This document shows positions 22,841 to 31,389 of a DNA stretch of 64,000 nucleotides, piece by piece. The number at the start of each line of letters is the position of its first letter. The first letter of the stretch is position 1. The notes under the pieces were generated by a model. The model did no database searches, was not told where the DNA came from, and saw only the letters and a program-made list of their open reading frames with translations. The DNA is from Mannheimia indoligenes (GTDB lineage Bacteria > Pseudomonadota > Gammaproteobacteria > Enterobacterales > Pasteurellaceae): the NCBI RefSeq assembly GCF_036880405.1, contig NZ_JBAJJM010000010.1, positions 62,001 to 126,000 of the forward strand. The letters run 5' to 3'. Both the position numbers and the translations under genes were made by a program.

Positions 22841-23517
22841 TATCTATGTTCTCCTTTACCAAATGGAATGTGATACAAGTTCGGCTCTGTACCGAGCGAT
22901 GTTTTCGTACGATAAACAGAGTTGTTTTTCACTTTGTGGAAAATATCGCTAGTTGGATCGTTCATATCACCGAAGGTTAATGCTTTGGTCGGGCAAGCCT
23001 CAACACAAGCCGGTTGTTTGCCTTCAGCCAAGTTTGTATCACGGCAGAAGTTACATTTATCTGCGGATTTTTTCTCTGGGTGAATGAAACGTACACGGTA
23101 TGGACACACCGCAATACAATATTGACACCCCACACATAAATCTGAGTGAACATCCACAATTCCCGTTTCCGGATCAACAAAGGATGCACCTGTCGGGCAA
23201 ACACTTACGCAAGGTGCGTTAGTACAATGTTGGCAAGATTGACGGAAAAACTCATACTGTACATTTGGGAATTCGCCAAACGGCTCGCTACGGATAATTT
23301 CTAATCGAGAAACACCTTCCGGCACTTTGTTTGTAGTACGGCAAGCGTCCATACACGCAGTACAGCCGATACAAGAAGTTTCATCGTGTACCATCGCATA
23401 ACGAATTTTCTTTTGTTCTTTCTCAGTAGCAAGAGTTACTGAGGTAGCAAGCCCAGTGCTTGCTACGACAGCTATAGCACCTGCCCCTGAGACGAAATCT
23501 CTACGGGTGCAAGTCAT
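22840..23517 (-). CDS. nrfC: NrfC: periplasmic four-cluster ferredoxin
   Basis: The 225-residue protein begins with a Tat signal (TRRDFVSG) and holds four [4Fe-4S] cysteine clusters: CIGCTACMDAC, CQHCTNAPCVSVC, CVGCQYCIAVCPYR and a last one formed from CNFC with PACVEACP. It transfers electrons between NrfD and NrfB. One-base overlaps on both sides show tight translational coupling. Confidence 0.95.
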   Translation of the reverse strand: MTCTRRDFVSGAGAIAVVASTGLATSVTLATEKEQKKIRYAMVHDETSCIGCTACMDACRTTNKVPEGVSRLEIIRSEPFGEFPNVQYEFFRQSCQHCTNAPCVSVCPTGASFVDPETGIVDVHSDLCVGCQYCIAVCPYRVRFIHPEKKSADKCNFCRDTNLAEGKQPACVEACPTKALTFGDMNDPTSDIFHKVKNNSVYRTKTSLGTEPNLYHIPFGKGEHR

Positions 23518-24179
23518 TATTTTATTCCTTTTGCTTCTGTGGCTTTCATTTCAGGATTTTTAAATTCTCCTGAATGAATTTTAGTATGACAATCTGTACA
23601 AAGTTTAATACGATCTTTTTCAGGAATGTCTTTCATCGGATCTTTTTCCGGGTGAATCTCATGACAGTTCGTACAAGTAATTTTTGTTGCGTGTGTGTCG
23701 TGAGCCCAGAATTTTTCACGCAATTTCTCTGGTGTATGGCAAGCTACACAAACTTGATTTTGCTCATTAATAGAACGCTCAAGATCTGCATTACTTGCTT
23801 TACCATGAGGGTTAAAACGCATTACGTCTTTCACCCCTTTACGATGGCTTTCAGAGATATTCCCGTGGCAACTCACACAGGTAAGTTGCTCGCCTGTATT
23901 TGGACTTTTCACATCTTTTTGGAAATGTTTTCCTGCGTGATGGAAAGGCTTACCTGTTGCATTCGCTGATTCGTGGCACTGTGTACAATATTTGTTTGGA
24001 TCACGTCTTGCATCAGTTACAACTTGGCTATCTTGCGTTTGTGGCTGTTCTGATTGCCAAAGTGGTTTTGGACGTTCAGGCATCACCGCATTCGCACTGG
24101 AGATTGTAAAAAAACCTGCAAATATGACCGCTTGTACTAGGGCGATCGCTCGCCCTGTTTTTGACATTAAGTTTTTCAT
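23517..24179 (-). CDS. nrfB: NrfB: pentahaem c-type cytochrome
   Basis: The 220-residue product has a signal peptide ending near SSANA and five CxxCH sites (CTQCH, CVSCH, CVACH, CTNCH, CTDCH), the full set for NrfB. It shuttles electrons from NrfCD to the catalytic NrfA. It lies 18 bp after nrfA. Confidence 0.95.
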   Translation of the reverse strand: MKNLMSKTGRAIALVQAVIFAGFFTISSANAVMPERPKPLWQSEQPQTQDSQVVTDARRDPNKYCTQCHESANATGKPFHHAGKHFQKDVKSPNTGEQLTCVSCHGNISESHRKGVKDVMRFNPHGKASNADLERSINEQNQVCVACHTPEKLREKFWAHDTHATKITCTNCHEIHPEKDPMKDIPEKDRIKLCTDCHTKIHSGEFKNPEMKATEAKGIK

Positions 24180-24197
24180 AGTTCACCTCAAGCTACA

Positions 24198-25682
24198 TTA
24201 TTTTGCATCTGCTTTTGGTGCATCTTCTGCCGGCAATAAGCCTTTAGCACGAGCTTCTTTTTCCCACTGTGGAACAACTGTTTTTAAGAACTCATCTTTC
24301 GCCGCTTTTTCTTTAGGAATGTCTAAGCCAATAACTTTTTGTGCTTTTTCTTTAGTTGAAATATCAGGAATTGCAACCGGTGTGCTTACATTATGTTTCG
24401 CTAATACAACACCTAACTCTGCACGAGCATCTGCTGCACGCTCAAGACCTGTTGCAATAGTGCGTAACATTACATCTGGTGCGTGGAAGTGGTTACCGTG
24501 CCCTGCTGCTGAGTAGTCCCAACGCCATTGAGCGTGGCGGATAGCTGTTAAGATGTTTTTCATCTCTTCTTCTGTTGCACCGGCATCCCAAGCTGCTTTC
24601 GCTTCAAAGTGAGCTTTCACTAATTGATCTTCTAAGCGAATCATTGCATCTCTGATATCGTGTTTATATTGTGCTACACGTTTTTGTAATGTTTCTTTAC
24701 TTTGCTCGTGGCAAGTTTTACAACTTGCTTCAAAATTATCGAATGGATTACCAATTTTGTGTTCAGTATAAACTTTACCATCTTTATCTTTCACTTTTGG
24801 CATATGGCAATCTGCACAGGTTACGCCATTTTTACCGTGAGTACCTTGTGCCCAAACTTCAAAATCAGGATGCTGAGTTTTTAACATTGGAGCTTTAGAT
24901 AAAGCGTGTGTCCAGTCGGCAAATTTGATTTCATCATAGTATTTTTCGATGCTATCTACATCAATACCGTTTTTCCAAGGGAAGGTTACATCTGTTTTAT
25001 TTTTGAAATAGTACTCAACGTGGCAGTTTGCACAAACAGCTGGACGCTGACCGTGTTTGTCTAACTCTTCAAATTTCCAACCGATGGTATTTAAAGCACG
25101 TAAAACGTGAGGGCGAGCAACACGAAGTGCCGCTTTGCCTTCTTTAAACTCTTCTGAAGCAGTATCGTGGCAGTCTGCACAACCAATTGAGTTCACAACT
25201 TCTGAACCATATTTTGCCCATTTAGGGTCAAAGTAACCACGCTCGCCTTTTTCTTCAATCAAACGAGGAACATCCGGACCTTTACACGCCCAGCAAGCTG
25301 AAGGCTGTGGACCGTCGTTTTCATCTTTAGGTGCTCCGGTACGCAAAATATCACGCACATCGGTAACCGCATAATAGTGCCCGCGTGGTTTGTTATAGTC
25401 TTTAGAGAATGCATAACCTGCCCATAAAATCACAAAACGAGGATCGTACTCTAACGCACTACCACGATCGGTTGATTGAGAAGTTGCTTTCCAAGAATTG
25501 TATTGGAGCGGGTACTTCTCTGCAAAAAGATGGTTTGCAGACTCAACCGTTACGCCTAATTTTTCATGTTTAACGGCTTTATCTGTTAAAGATTCTTTTT
25601 TGGCTTCTTCAGCTAATGCCGGTTGTAAACACCCCAATATTGAAATTGCAGCCACCATTAGGCTTTTCGTGAATAATTTCAT
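24198..25682 (-). CDS. nrfA: NrfA: ammonia-forming cytochrome c nitrite reductase
   Basis: The 494-residue protein has a signal peptide ending LQPALA, the catalytic haem motif CWACK (lysine-ligated) and four CxxCH sites (CADCH, CANCH, CADCH, CKTCH). It reduces nitrite to ammonium with six electrons in the periplasm. Start 25682 is chosen because TGGGAGAACCAAA precedes it and the signal peptide begins there; an upstream in-frame start lacks support. First gene of the operon; transcription is probably activated by FNR and NarP at the sites 140-180 bp upstream. Confidence 0.95.
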   Translation of the reverse strand: MKLFTKSLMVAAISILGCLQPALAEEAKKESLTDKAVKHEKLGVTVESANHLFAEKYPLQYNSWKATSQSTDRGSALEYDPRFVILWAGYAFSKDYNKPRGHYYAVTDVRDILRTGAPKDENDGPQPSACWACKGPDVPRLIEEKGERGYFDPKWAKYGSEVVNSIGCADCHDTASEEFKEGKAALRVARPHVLRALNTIGWKFEELDKHGQRPAVCANCHVEYYFKNKTDVTFPWKNGIDVDSIEKYYDEIKFADWTHALSKAPMLKTQHPDFEVWAQGTHGKNGVTCADCHMPKVKDKDGKVYTEHKIGNPFDNFEASCKTCHEQSKETLQKRVAQYKHDIRDAMIRLEDQLVKAHFEAKAAWDAGATEEEMKNILTAIRHAQWRWDYSAAGHGNHFHAPDVMLRTIATGLERAADARAELGVVLAKHNVSTPVAIPDISTKEKAQKVIGLDIPKEKAAKDEFLKTVVPQWEKEARAKGLLPAEDAPKADAK

Positions 25683-25820
25683 TTTGGTTCTCCCACTCAG
25701 GTAAAAAATCATTAAATATAAATAAGAATTTTTCCTATTACATTAATAAGAAAATTCTAATAATTCATTAAGGAGAATATGAAATTTAAATCAACTCTAC
25801 TATCGCAAAGTGAAGATTTT

Positions 25821-25834
25821 TTGAATTAAATCAA
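25821..25834 (-). promoter_or_regulatory. FNR box of the nrf operon
   Basis: TTGAATTAAATCAA matches the consensus TTGAT-N4-ATCAA at 9 of 10 fixed positions. Its centre is about 145 bp upstream of nrfA. The palindrome could also act on ilvG, but spacing to the NarP site fits nrf. Confidence 0.8.
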
Positions 25835-25849
25835 GAAAATTCCGCAAAA

Positions 25850-25865
25850 TACCCCTTAAGGGGTA
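25850..25865. promoter_or_regulatory. NarL/NarP 7-2-7 site
   Basis: TACCCCTTAAGGGGTA is a perfect inverted pair of TACYYMT heptamers with a 2-bp gap. Its centre is 30 bp from the FNR box centre, close to the 33 bp between FNR and NarL/P sites in the E. coli nrf promoter as I recall. Pasteurellaceae usually have NarP. Confidence 0.85.
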
Positions 25866-26022
25866 AAGCCTTTTACCGCCTAAATAAAAACGACTTTTAT
25901 TTGCTTAAATAATAGATAAAATCAATTCTTACTTTAGTCAAAATTAAAGTTTAAAAAATAGAGAATTTGTGGTATCTATAACATTTTTAACAAATAATAA
26001 AAAATGCAAAGGACACAACACA

Positions 26023-27675
26023 ATGAATGGTGCAAGATTTATTACTGAGAGCCTAAAAGCTCACGGTGTAACTCATCTTTTTGGTTATCCGGGCGGAGCA
26101 ATAATGCCAACCTATGATGCCATATATGATTCGGGCTTAGAGCATCTTCTCTGCCGAAATGAGCAAGGTGCTGCAATGGCAGCAATTGGTTACGCTCGTT
26201 CAACAGGAAAAGTGGGCGTTTGCATTGCTACTTCAGGACCGGGAGCGACGAATTTAATTACCGGATTAGGTGATGCGGCACTAGATTCTATTCCTATCGT
26301 TGCTATTACAGGGCAGGTTGCAAGCCATTTGATCGGTACAGATGCCTTCCAAGAAGCAGACGTTCTCGGGTTGTCGCTCGGCTGTACTAAGCACAGTTTT
26401 ATCGTTCAAAGTATTGAAGAACTACCTGAGATTTTAGCCCTTGCGTTCCAAATTGCTCAAAGTGGTAGACCGGGTCCTGTATTAGTTGATATTCCGCGAG
26501 ATGTTCAATTAGCTCCTATTAATGCTCACCCCATTGTTTATACGAAAGAGAAAGCCCCTACACAAAATGCAGAGAAACTAGCTGAAGCCAAAAAACTATT
26601 ATCAGAAGCTAAACGCCCTGTACTTTATGTTGGCGGAGGCGTAGGAATGGCTGACGGCGTACAAGCGGTCAGAAATTTTGTAAAAATTGCAAATATTCCT
26701 TCTGTTTCCACACTAAAAGGATTAGGCACTATCGAACCAACCGATCCGCTTTATATGGGTATGATTGGTATGCACGGTACAAAAGCCGCTAACTATGCCG
26801 TACAAGAGTGCGATTTACTCATAGCCTGCGGTGCTCGTTTTGACGATCGTGTAACCGGTAAATTAGACACTTTTGCTCCTCACGCAAAAATCATTCATAT
26901 TGATATTGATAATGCTGAAATTAACAAGCTACGACAAGCTCAAATTGCCCTACAAGGCAGCCTCATAGAAGCAATTAATTATTTAGCTCAACCGTTAGAC
27001 ATTGATGCTTGGCGTGAAGATGTACGTAATTTAAAACAGCAATTTGACTTCCAATATCAAGATAATGCTGGCGAGGGCGATATTAATGCAGTGGCATTAT
27101 TAAACACGCTTTCTGAGCGTAAAGCGAAAAACAGTGTCGTAACAACCGATGTTGGTCAGCACCAAATGTGGTCGGCACAACATTTAACTTATACCGATCC
27201 GAAAAACTACATTACCTCAGCAGGCTTCGGCTCAATGGGCTTTGGCTTGCCTGCTGCAATCGGAGCTCAAGTTGCTCGTCCTGAAGATCAAGTCATTGTT
27301 ATTACAGGCGATGGCTCAATTTTAATGAACATTCAAGAACTTGGCACCATCAAGCGTGGTAAGCTGCCGGTAAAAATTTTGTTGCTGGATAACCAACGTT
27401 TAGGAATGGTTCGCCAATGGCAATCTCTATTCTTCCACGGTCGCCACAGCCAAACAATTTTAGACGACAACCCGGATTTCGTAATGCTTGCTAAAGCCTT
27501 TGATATTGAGGGCGAACGCATTGAAAAGGCTTGCGAAGTTTCGGACGGAATTGACCGCTTGTTAAATGCCAAAGGGGCGTATTTACTCCACGTTTGCATT
27601 CCACAAGAAGATAACGTCTGGCCTCTCGTACCACCAGGTGCTTGTAATGCGGATATGCTGGACGATGATGTGTAG
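26023..27675 (+). CDS. ilvG: Acetolactate synthase II large subunit
   Basis: The 550-residue ThDP enzyme matches IlvG rather than IlvB/IlvI: it begins MNGARFITESLKAHGV, with LFGYPGGAIMPTYDAIYD, RNEQGAAMAAIGYAR, SGPGATNLITGLGDA and the ThDP/Mg motif TGDGSILMNIQELGTIKR. It condenses two pyruvates, or pyruvate and 2-oxobutyrate, for valine/leucine or isoleucine synthesis. Start 26023 is homologous to E. coli IlvG; an in-frame GTG at 25969 would add an unrelated extension. It is followed after 8 bp by its small subunit. Confidence 0.95.
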   Translation: MNGARFITESLKAHGVTHLFGYPGGAIMPTYDAIYDSGLEHLLCRNEQGAAMAAIGYARSTGKVGVCIATSGPGATNLITGLGDAALDSIPIVAITGQVASHLIGTDAFQEADVLGLSLGCTKHSFIVQSIEELPEILALAFQIAQSGRPGPVLVDIPRDVQLAPINAHPIVYTKEKAPTQNAEKLAEAKKLLSEAKRPVLYVGGGVGMADGVQAVRNFVKIANIPSVSTLKGLGTIEPTDPLYMGMIGMHGTKAANYAVQECDLLIACGARFDDRVTGKLDTFAPHAKIIHIDIDNAEINKLRQAQIALQGSLIEAINYLAQPLDIDAWREDVRNLKQQFDFQYQDNAGEGDINAVALLNTLSERKAKNSVVTTDVGQHQMWSAQHLTYTDPKNYITSAGFGSMGFGLPAAIGAQVARPEDQVIVITGDGSILMNIQELGTIKRGKLPVKILLLDNQRLGMVRQWQSLFFHGRHSQTILDDNPDFVMLAKAFDIEGERIEKACEVSDGIDRLLNAKGAYLLHVCIPQEDNVWPLVPPGACNADMLDDDV

Positions 27676-27683
27676 GAGGAAAA

Positions 27684-27902
27684 ATGCAAGAATATCAATT
27701 AACCTTAAAAGCCAACAAACGCCCGGAAACTTTAGAGCGTATTTTAAGAGTGATCCGTCATCGTGGTTTTGAAGTAAAAAGTTTGAAGGTTGAAGCAAAT
27801 AATGCAACATTTGAATTAGAATTGACTTTAGTAAGCCAACGCCAGATTTCACTTTTAACCCATCAATTAGAAAAACTGTTTGATGTTATAGAGATCAATT
27901 AG
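27684..27902 (+). CDS. ilvM: Acetolactate synthase II small subunit
   Basis: The 72-residue ACT-domain protein matches IlvM: NKRPETLERILRVIRHRGFEVKSLKV is nearly the E. coli sequence. It is required for full activity of IlvG. A perfect AGGAGG precedes the start. No further ilv genes follow; a terminator comes directly after. Confidence 0.95.
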   Translation: MQEYQLTLKANKRPETLERILRVIRHRGFEVKSLKVEANNATFELELTLVSQRQISLLTHQLEKLFDVIEIN

Positions 27903-27914
27903 TCAAACTTTTCA

Positions 27915-27946
27915 AGACCGTGTGTTTTCTACACGGTCTTTTTTTC
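27915..27946 (+). terminator. Rho-independent terminator of ilvGM
   Basis: AGACCGTGT and ACACGGTCT form a perfect 9-bp stem, followed by T7. Confidence 0.95.
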
Positions 27947-28053
27947 GCCAAAAATTTACAATTCTCTATCTTTTTGATTTTATTCACATCTTCAAATTTC
28001 AACCTATTTTTCTTATTTTTTGCTCTTTACTTTTTAAACCCAACAGATCTAAC

Positions 28054-28069
28054 ATACTATATATAGTGT
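28054..28069. promoter_or_regulatory. NrdR box 1
   Basis: ATACTATATATAGTGT differs at one base from the NrdR consensus ACACTATATATAGTGT. Its centre is 32 bp (three helical turns) from box 2, the spacing NrdR needs for cooperative binding. Confidence 0.85.
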
Positions 28070-28085
28070 TAAATAATGTTAAAAA

Positions 28086-28101
28086 ACACAATATATTGTG
28101 T
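28086..28101. promoter_or_regulatory. NrdR box 2
   Basis: ACACAATATATTGTGT is a perfect palindrome matching ACACWATATATWGTGT. It ends 12 bp before the nrdG start, so bound NrdR should repress transcription. Confidence 0.9.
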
Positions 28102-28112
28102 TAATAATAAAA

Positions 28113-28586
28113 ATGGAAAACCTCAGATTCAGTTCAGAACAAATTGTTTGGCAAGAAGTGCCGAATGAAACTTCACTGGCTTTTCTCATTACAGGCTGTC
28201 CGCTTGGCTGTAAAGGCTGCCATAGTGTAGAGAGTTGGAAAGCCTACGAGGGAAAAGAGCTAACGCTTGATTATCTCAATGAACGCCTAAAACGCTATCA
28301 AGGTTTAATTAGTTGCGTGCTATTTATGGGGGGTGAATGGCAAACGGAAAAATTACTCTCTTTATTAAAACGTTGTAAGCAACAAAAGCTACAAACTTGC
28401 CTCTACACAGGCTTAGAGCGGCACGAAATTCCTCCTTGTTTACTGACTGAATTAACTTACTTAAAAACAGGTCGTTGGATTGCCGAGCAAGGCGGATTAA
28501 ACAGCCTGACCACTAACCAACGTTTTATTGATTTACGCAATAATGAAAATCTAAACCACTTATTTATCAAAGGAGCAATGCTATGA
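28113..28586 (+). CDS. nrdG: Anaerobic ribonucleotide reductase activase
   Basis: The 157-residue radical-SAM protein has the CxxxCxxC cluster motif in ITGCPLGCKGCHSVESW, the NrdG-type Trp after the cluster and VLFMGGEW. It installs the glycyl radical on NrdD. The ATG at 28113 is preferred to an in-frame GTG at 28098, which lies inside NrdR box 2; neither has a clear ribosome site. It precedes nrdD, overlapping by 4 bp, the reverse of the common nrdD-nrdG order. Confidence 0.85.
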   Translation: MENLRFSSEQIVWQEVPNETSLAFLITGCPLGCKGCHSVESWKAYEGKELTLDYLNERLKRYQGLISCVLFMGGEWQTEKLLSLLKRCKQQKLQTCLYTGLERHEIPPCLLTELTYLKTGRWIAEQGGLNSLTTNQRFIDLRNNENLNHLFIKGAML

Positions 28587-30364
28587 TTCGCTTAGAAGCG
28601 AAACAAATTTCAGAAAAATTAGCTTTTATTGACCACTACATTCAAGCCCAAAATGCGGCTGATGGCTCAAAAATGGACGCTAACGCCAACGTAACACAAA
28701 AAAATATTGCCACAATGGAAAACGAGCTGATGAAAGATTTTTTTGTGCAAATTAATCGAGCAAAAATCAGCGAAAAAATTGCAAAACTTTTTGATAAAGA
28801 AACCGCTTGCGAATACTTACGCCAAATTGAAGCACACGAAATTTACGTTCACGATGAAACCAGCCTCAAACCTTATTGTGTATCGGTTACAATGTATCCG
28901 TTTTTGCGTGATGGCTTAACCAAACTGGGGGGCGAATCCAAAGCACCAAAACATCTGGCTTCTTTTTGTGGCTCTTTTGTCAATTTTGTCTTTGCTGTGA
29001 GTTCACAATTTGCAGGGGCAGTCGCTACAGTTGAGTTTTTAACCTACTTTGACTACTTCGCCCGTAAAGATTATGGCGATAACTACCTGAAAACCCATCG
29101 TTCCGACATTGAAAACCACCTCCAACAAGTGGTCTACAGCATTAACCAACCTGCCGCCGCACGAGGCTATCAAAGCGTATTTTGGAATATTTCGGTTTAC
29201 GATAAATTCTATTTTGAGGCAATGTTCGGTAACTTTGTATTCCCTGATTTTGAAAAACCCTGCTGGGAAACCACCGCTAAATTGCAACTTTTCTTTATGC
29301 AGTGGTTTAACAAAGAACGTAGCAAAGCCATTCTTACGTTCCCTGTAGTAACTGCCGCAATGCTAACTGAACAAGGTAAATGCAAAGATGACGAATTTGC
29401 CAACCAAATGGCAAATGAGCTGGCACAAGGTAATTCCTTTTTTATTTATCAGTCGGATAACCCTGATTCCCTCGCTTCTTGCTGCCGTTTACGCAATGAA
29501 ATCAGTGATCACACCTTCTCTTACTCACTCGGTGCTGGCGGTGTAGCAACAGGTTCGATAAATGTGATTACGATTAATATGAACCGTTTAGTGCAAGATA
29601 AGCGTGATTTGAGTTCAGAAGTCAGCAAGATCCATAAATATCAATATGCTTACCGAAAATTGATGGAGGAATATTTAGCCAACGGAATGCTGCCTGTTTA
29701 TGATGCAGGATTTATTTCGTTAGATAAACAATTCCTCACTATCGGCATTAACGGTATGGCTGAAGCGGCTGAATCGCAAGGCTTGAAAGTAGGTTACAAC
29801 CCTGAATATATTGAATTTGTGCAATCTCGCTTAAAAACGATTTTTGAGGCAAACCAAGCTGCCAGCCAACAATATGGTGTGAAGTTCAACACCGAATTTG
29901 TGCCTGCCGAAAATTTAGGGGTAAAAAATGCGAAATGGGATAAAGCAGACGGCTATTTCGTGCCTCGTGATTGCTACAACTCCTATTTCTATGTGGTAGA
30001 AGATGAAGAAACTAACGCTCTTGATAAATTCTTACTGCACGGCAAAGAGCTCATTGAATGGCTAGATGGTGGTTCAGCCTTGCATTTAAACCTCGATGAA
30101 GCCTTAACCGCCAACGGCTACCGTTCACTATTAGACACTGCCGCAAAAACAGGCTGCAACTATTTCTGCATTAACGTCAAAATCACGATTTGCAACGAAT
30201 GTAGCCATATCGACAAACGCACTTTGCATCGTTGCTCCAAATGCGGCTCGCAAAATATTGACTACGGCACACGAGTTATCGGCTATTTAAAACGGGTTTC
30301 TGCCTTTAGTTCTGCCCGCCAAAAAGAGCATAGTTTGCGGTTTTATCATCGAGAAGCGGCTTAA
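28583..30364 (+). CDS. nrdD: Anaerobic (class III) ribonucleoside-triphosphate reductase, short form
   Basis: The 593-residue protein is shorter than the E. coli/H. influenzae type (about 700 aa) and begins directly with the catalytic domain, so the N-terminal ATP-cone is missing. The C-terminus has a zinc site (CNEC...CSKC) and the glycyl-radical loop GTRVIGYLKRVSAFS. It reduces ribonucleotides without oxygen. Lack of the ATP-cone implies no ATP/dATP on-off control of the usual kind. It probably coexists with, or replaces, the standard NrdD; the rest of the genome is needed to tell. Confidence 0.85.
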   Translation: MIRLEAKQISEKLAFIDHYIQAQNAADGSKMDANANVTQKNIATMENELMKDFFVQINRAKISEKIAKLFDKETACEYLRQIEAHEIYVHDETSLKPYCVSVTMYPFLRDGLTKLGGESKAPKHLASFCGSFVNFVFAVSSQFAGAVATVEFLTYFDYFARKDYGDNYLKTHRSDIENHLQQVVYSINQPAAARGYQSVFWNISVYDKFYFEAMFGNFVFPDFEKPCWETTAKLQLFFMQWFNKERSKAILTFPVVTAAMLTEQGKCKDDEFANQMANELAQGNSFFIYQSDNPDSLASCCRLRNEISDHTFSYSLGAGGVATGSINVITINMNRLVQDKRDLSSEVSKIHKYQYAYRKLMEEYLANGMLPVYDAGFISLDKQFLTIGINGMAEAAESQGLKVGYNPEYIEFVQSRLKTIFEANQAASQQYGVKFNTEFVPAENLGVKNAKWDKADGYFVPRDCYNSYFYVVEDEETNALDKFLLHGKELIEWLDGGSALHLNLDEALTANGYRSLLDTAAKTGCNYFCINVKITICNECSHIDKRTLHRCSKCGSQNIDYGTRVIGYLKRVSAFSSARQKEHSLRFYHREAA

Positions 30365-30414
30365 CGTTTAAGGTACTTTACAACCCTTTTCTAAAGTTTT
30401 ATATTGAGCTCTCA

Positions 30415-30503
30415 TTTAGTCGGGGTGCTTGTTTACTCAAATAAAGCAAGCTGAGAAATACCCGTTGAACCTGATGCAGTTAGCACTGACGTAGGAAACT
30501 AAA
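30415..30503 (+). promoter_or_regulatory. TPP riboswitch upstream of thiM
   Basis: All THI-box signatures are present: CGGGGTGC, CTGAGAAATACCCGTTGAAC, CTGATGCAGTTAG and CTGACGTAGGAAAC, closed by a P1 helix (TTTAGT with ACTAAA). Downstream, CATTGT (30539) and ACAATG (30554) can form a hairpin touching the ribosome site GAGGA before thiM, suggesting control of translation. Confidence 0.95.
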
Positions 30504-30570
30504 GGCTTAAAACCGATCTATTCCCGTTCGTGTTGGTGCATTGTTTTTTCAATACAATGAGGAATAAACG

Positions 30571-31389
30571 ATGACCACATCTACCCAATTTCAATCAATC
30601 TATTTGCAAAAAATCCGGCAAAATCGACCGCTTGTTCATAATATTACCAACATTGTTGCCGCTAACTTTTCCGCCAATGGTTTATTAGCTCTCGGGGCTT
30701 CGCCCATTATGGCGGCTGCCATTGAGGAGATGGAAGCCGTGCCTCAATTAAGCTCGGCAGTGGTAATTAATATCGGCACATTAATCGGCAAAGAAGTGGA
30801 AGCAATGGTGCTTGCCGGTAAAACGGCAAACCGTTTAGGCATTCCTGTAATTCTTGACCCTGTCGGCGTTGGAGCAACCTCTTTTCGCCGCCAAACAGTT
30901 GAAATCTTGCTTAACGAAATCCAATTCACCGCCATTCGAGGCAATGCAGGAGAACTTGCCACCCTCGCAGGCGTAAAATGGCAGGCTAAAGGCGTTGATG
31001 CCGGCGAAGGCTCACATAGCCTTGTGGAAATCGCTCAACAAGTTGCTAAACGCTATAAAACCTTAGTTGCCATTAGTGGCGAAACCGATGTAGTAAGCGA
31101 TGGCTTACGCACTGCGTTACTTAAAAACGGCAGCCCAATGTTCCCACAAATTACCGCTTCAGGCTGTTTATTAAGTGCCGTGTGCGGTGCATTTTTAGCC
31201 GTTGCTGAGAAAAAACGCTATTTCAACGCACTGGTTGAGGCTTGTACCGCTTATGCGGTTGCCGGCGAAGTTGCAGCAAAATCCCTCAAACCAACCCAAT
31301 ACGGGCAATTTGCAGTCAATCTTTTAGATGAATTAGGGGCTTTAATACCGGAAACGGTTGAGCAATATGCGGAGGTGGAATATGTCTAG
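30571..31389 (+). CDS. thiM: Hydroxyethylthiazole kinase
   Basis: The 272-residue protein matches ThiM: NRPLVHNITNIVAANFSANGLLALGASPIMA, VILDPVGVGATSFRR, IRGNAGELATLAG and the phosphate-site Cys loop ITASGCLLSAVCGAFLA. It phosphorylates hydroxyethylthiazole for thiamine salvage. It is directly controlled by the TPP riboswitch and overlaps the transporter gene by 8 bp. Confidence 0.95.
   Translation: MTTSTQFQSIYLQKIRQNRPLVHNITNIVAANFSANGLLALGASPIMAAAIEEMEAVPQLSSAVVINIGTLIGKEVEAMVLAGKTANRLGIPVILDPVGVGATSFRRQTVEILLNEIQFTAIRGNAGELATLAGVKWQAKGVDAGEGSHSLVEIAQQVAKRYKTLVAISGETDVVSDGLRTALLKNGSPMFPQITASGCLLSAVCGAFLAVAEKKRYFNALVEACTAYAVAGEVAAKSLKPTQYGQFAVNLLDELGALIPETVEQYAEVEYV

Larger units (their letters stand above)
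25683..26022. other. 340-bp divergent intergenic region nrfA/ilvG
   Basis: Besides the FNR and NarP sites this AT-rich stretch holds a weak AAATAAAA/TTTTATTT hairpin at about 25883-25903 and a 16-codon plus-strand frame at 25779-25829 (MKFKSTLLSQSEDFLN) with AAGGAGA at an apt distance. No Ile/Leu/Val-rich ilvL-type leader peptide and no attenuator were found upstream of ilvG. Confidence 0.6.

Noticed and set aside
23574..24516. Plus-strand frames over nrfB and nrfA
   Set aside because: Antisense to CxxCH-rich coding sequence; Cys/Thr-rich translation is an artefact.
25883..25903. AAATAAAA/TTTTATTT hairpin as an ilv attenuator
   Set aside because: It lacks a T-run after the stem and has no leader peptide rich in Ile, Leu or Val; pure A/T pairing is likely chance.
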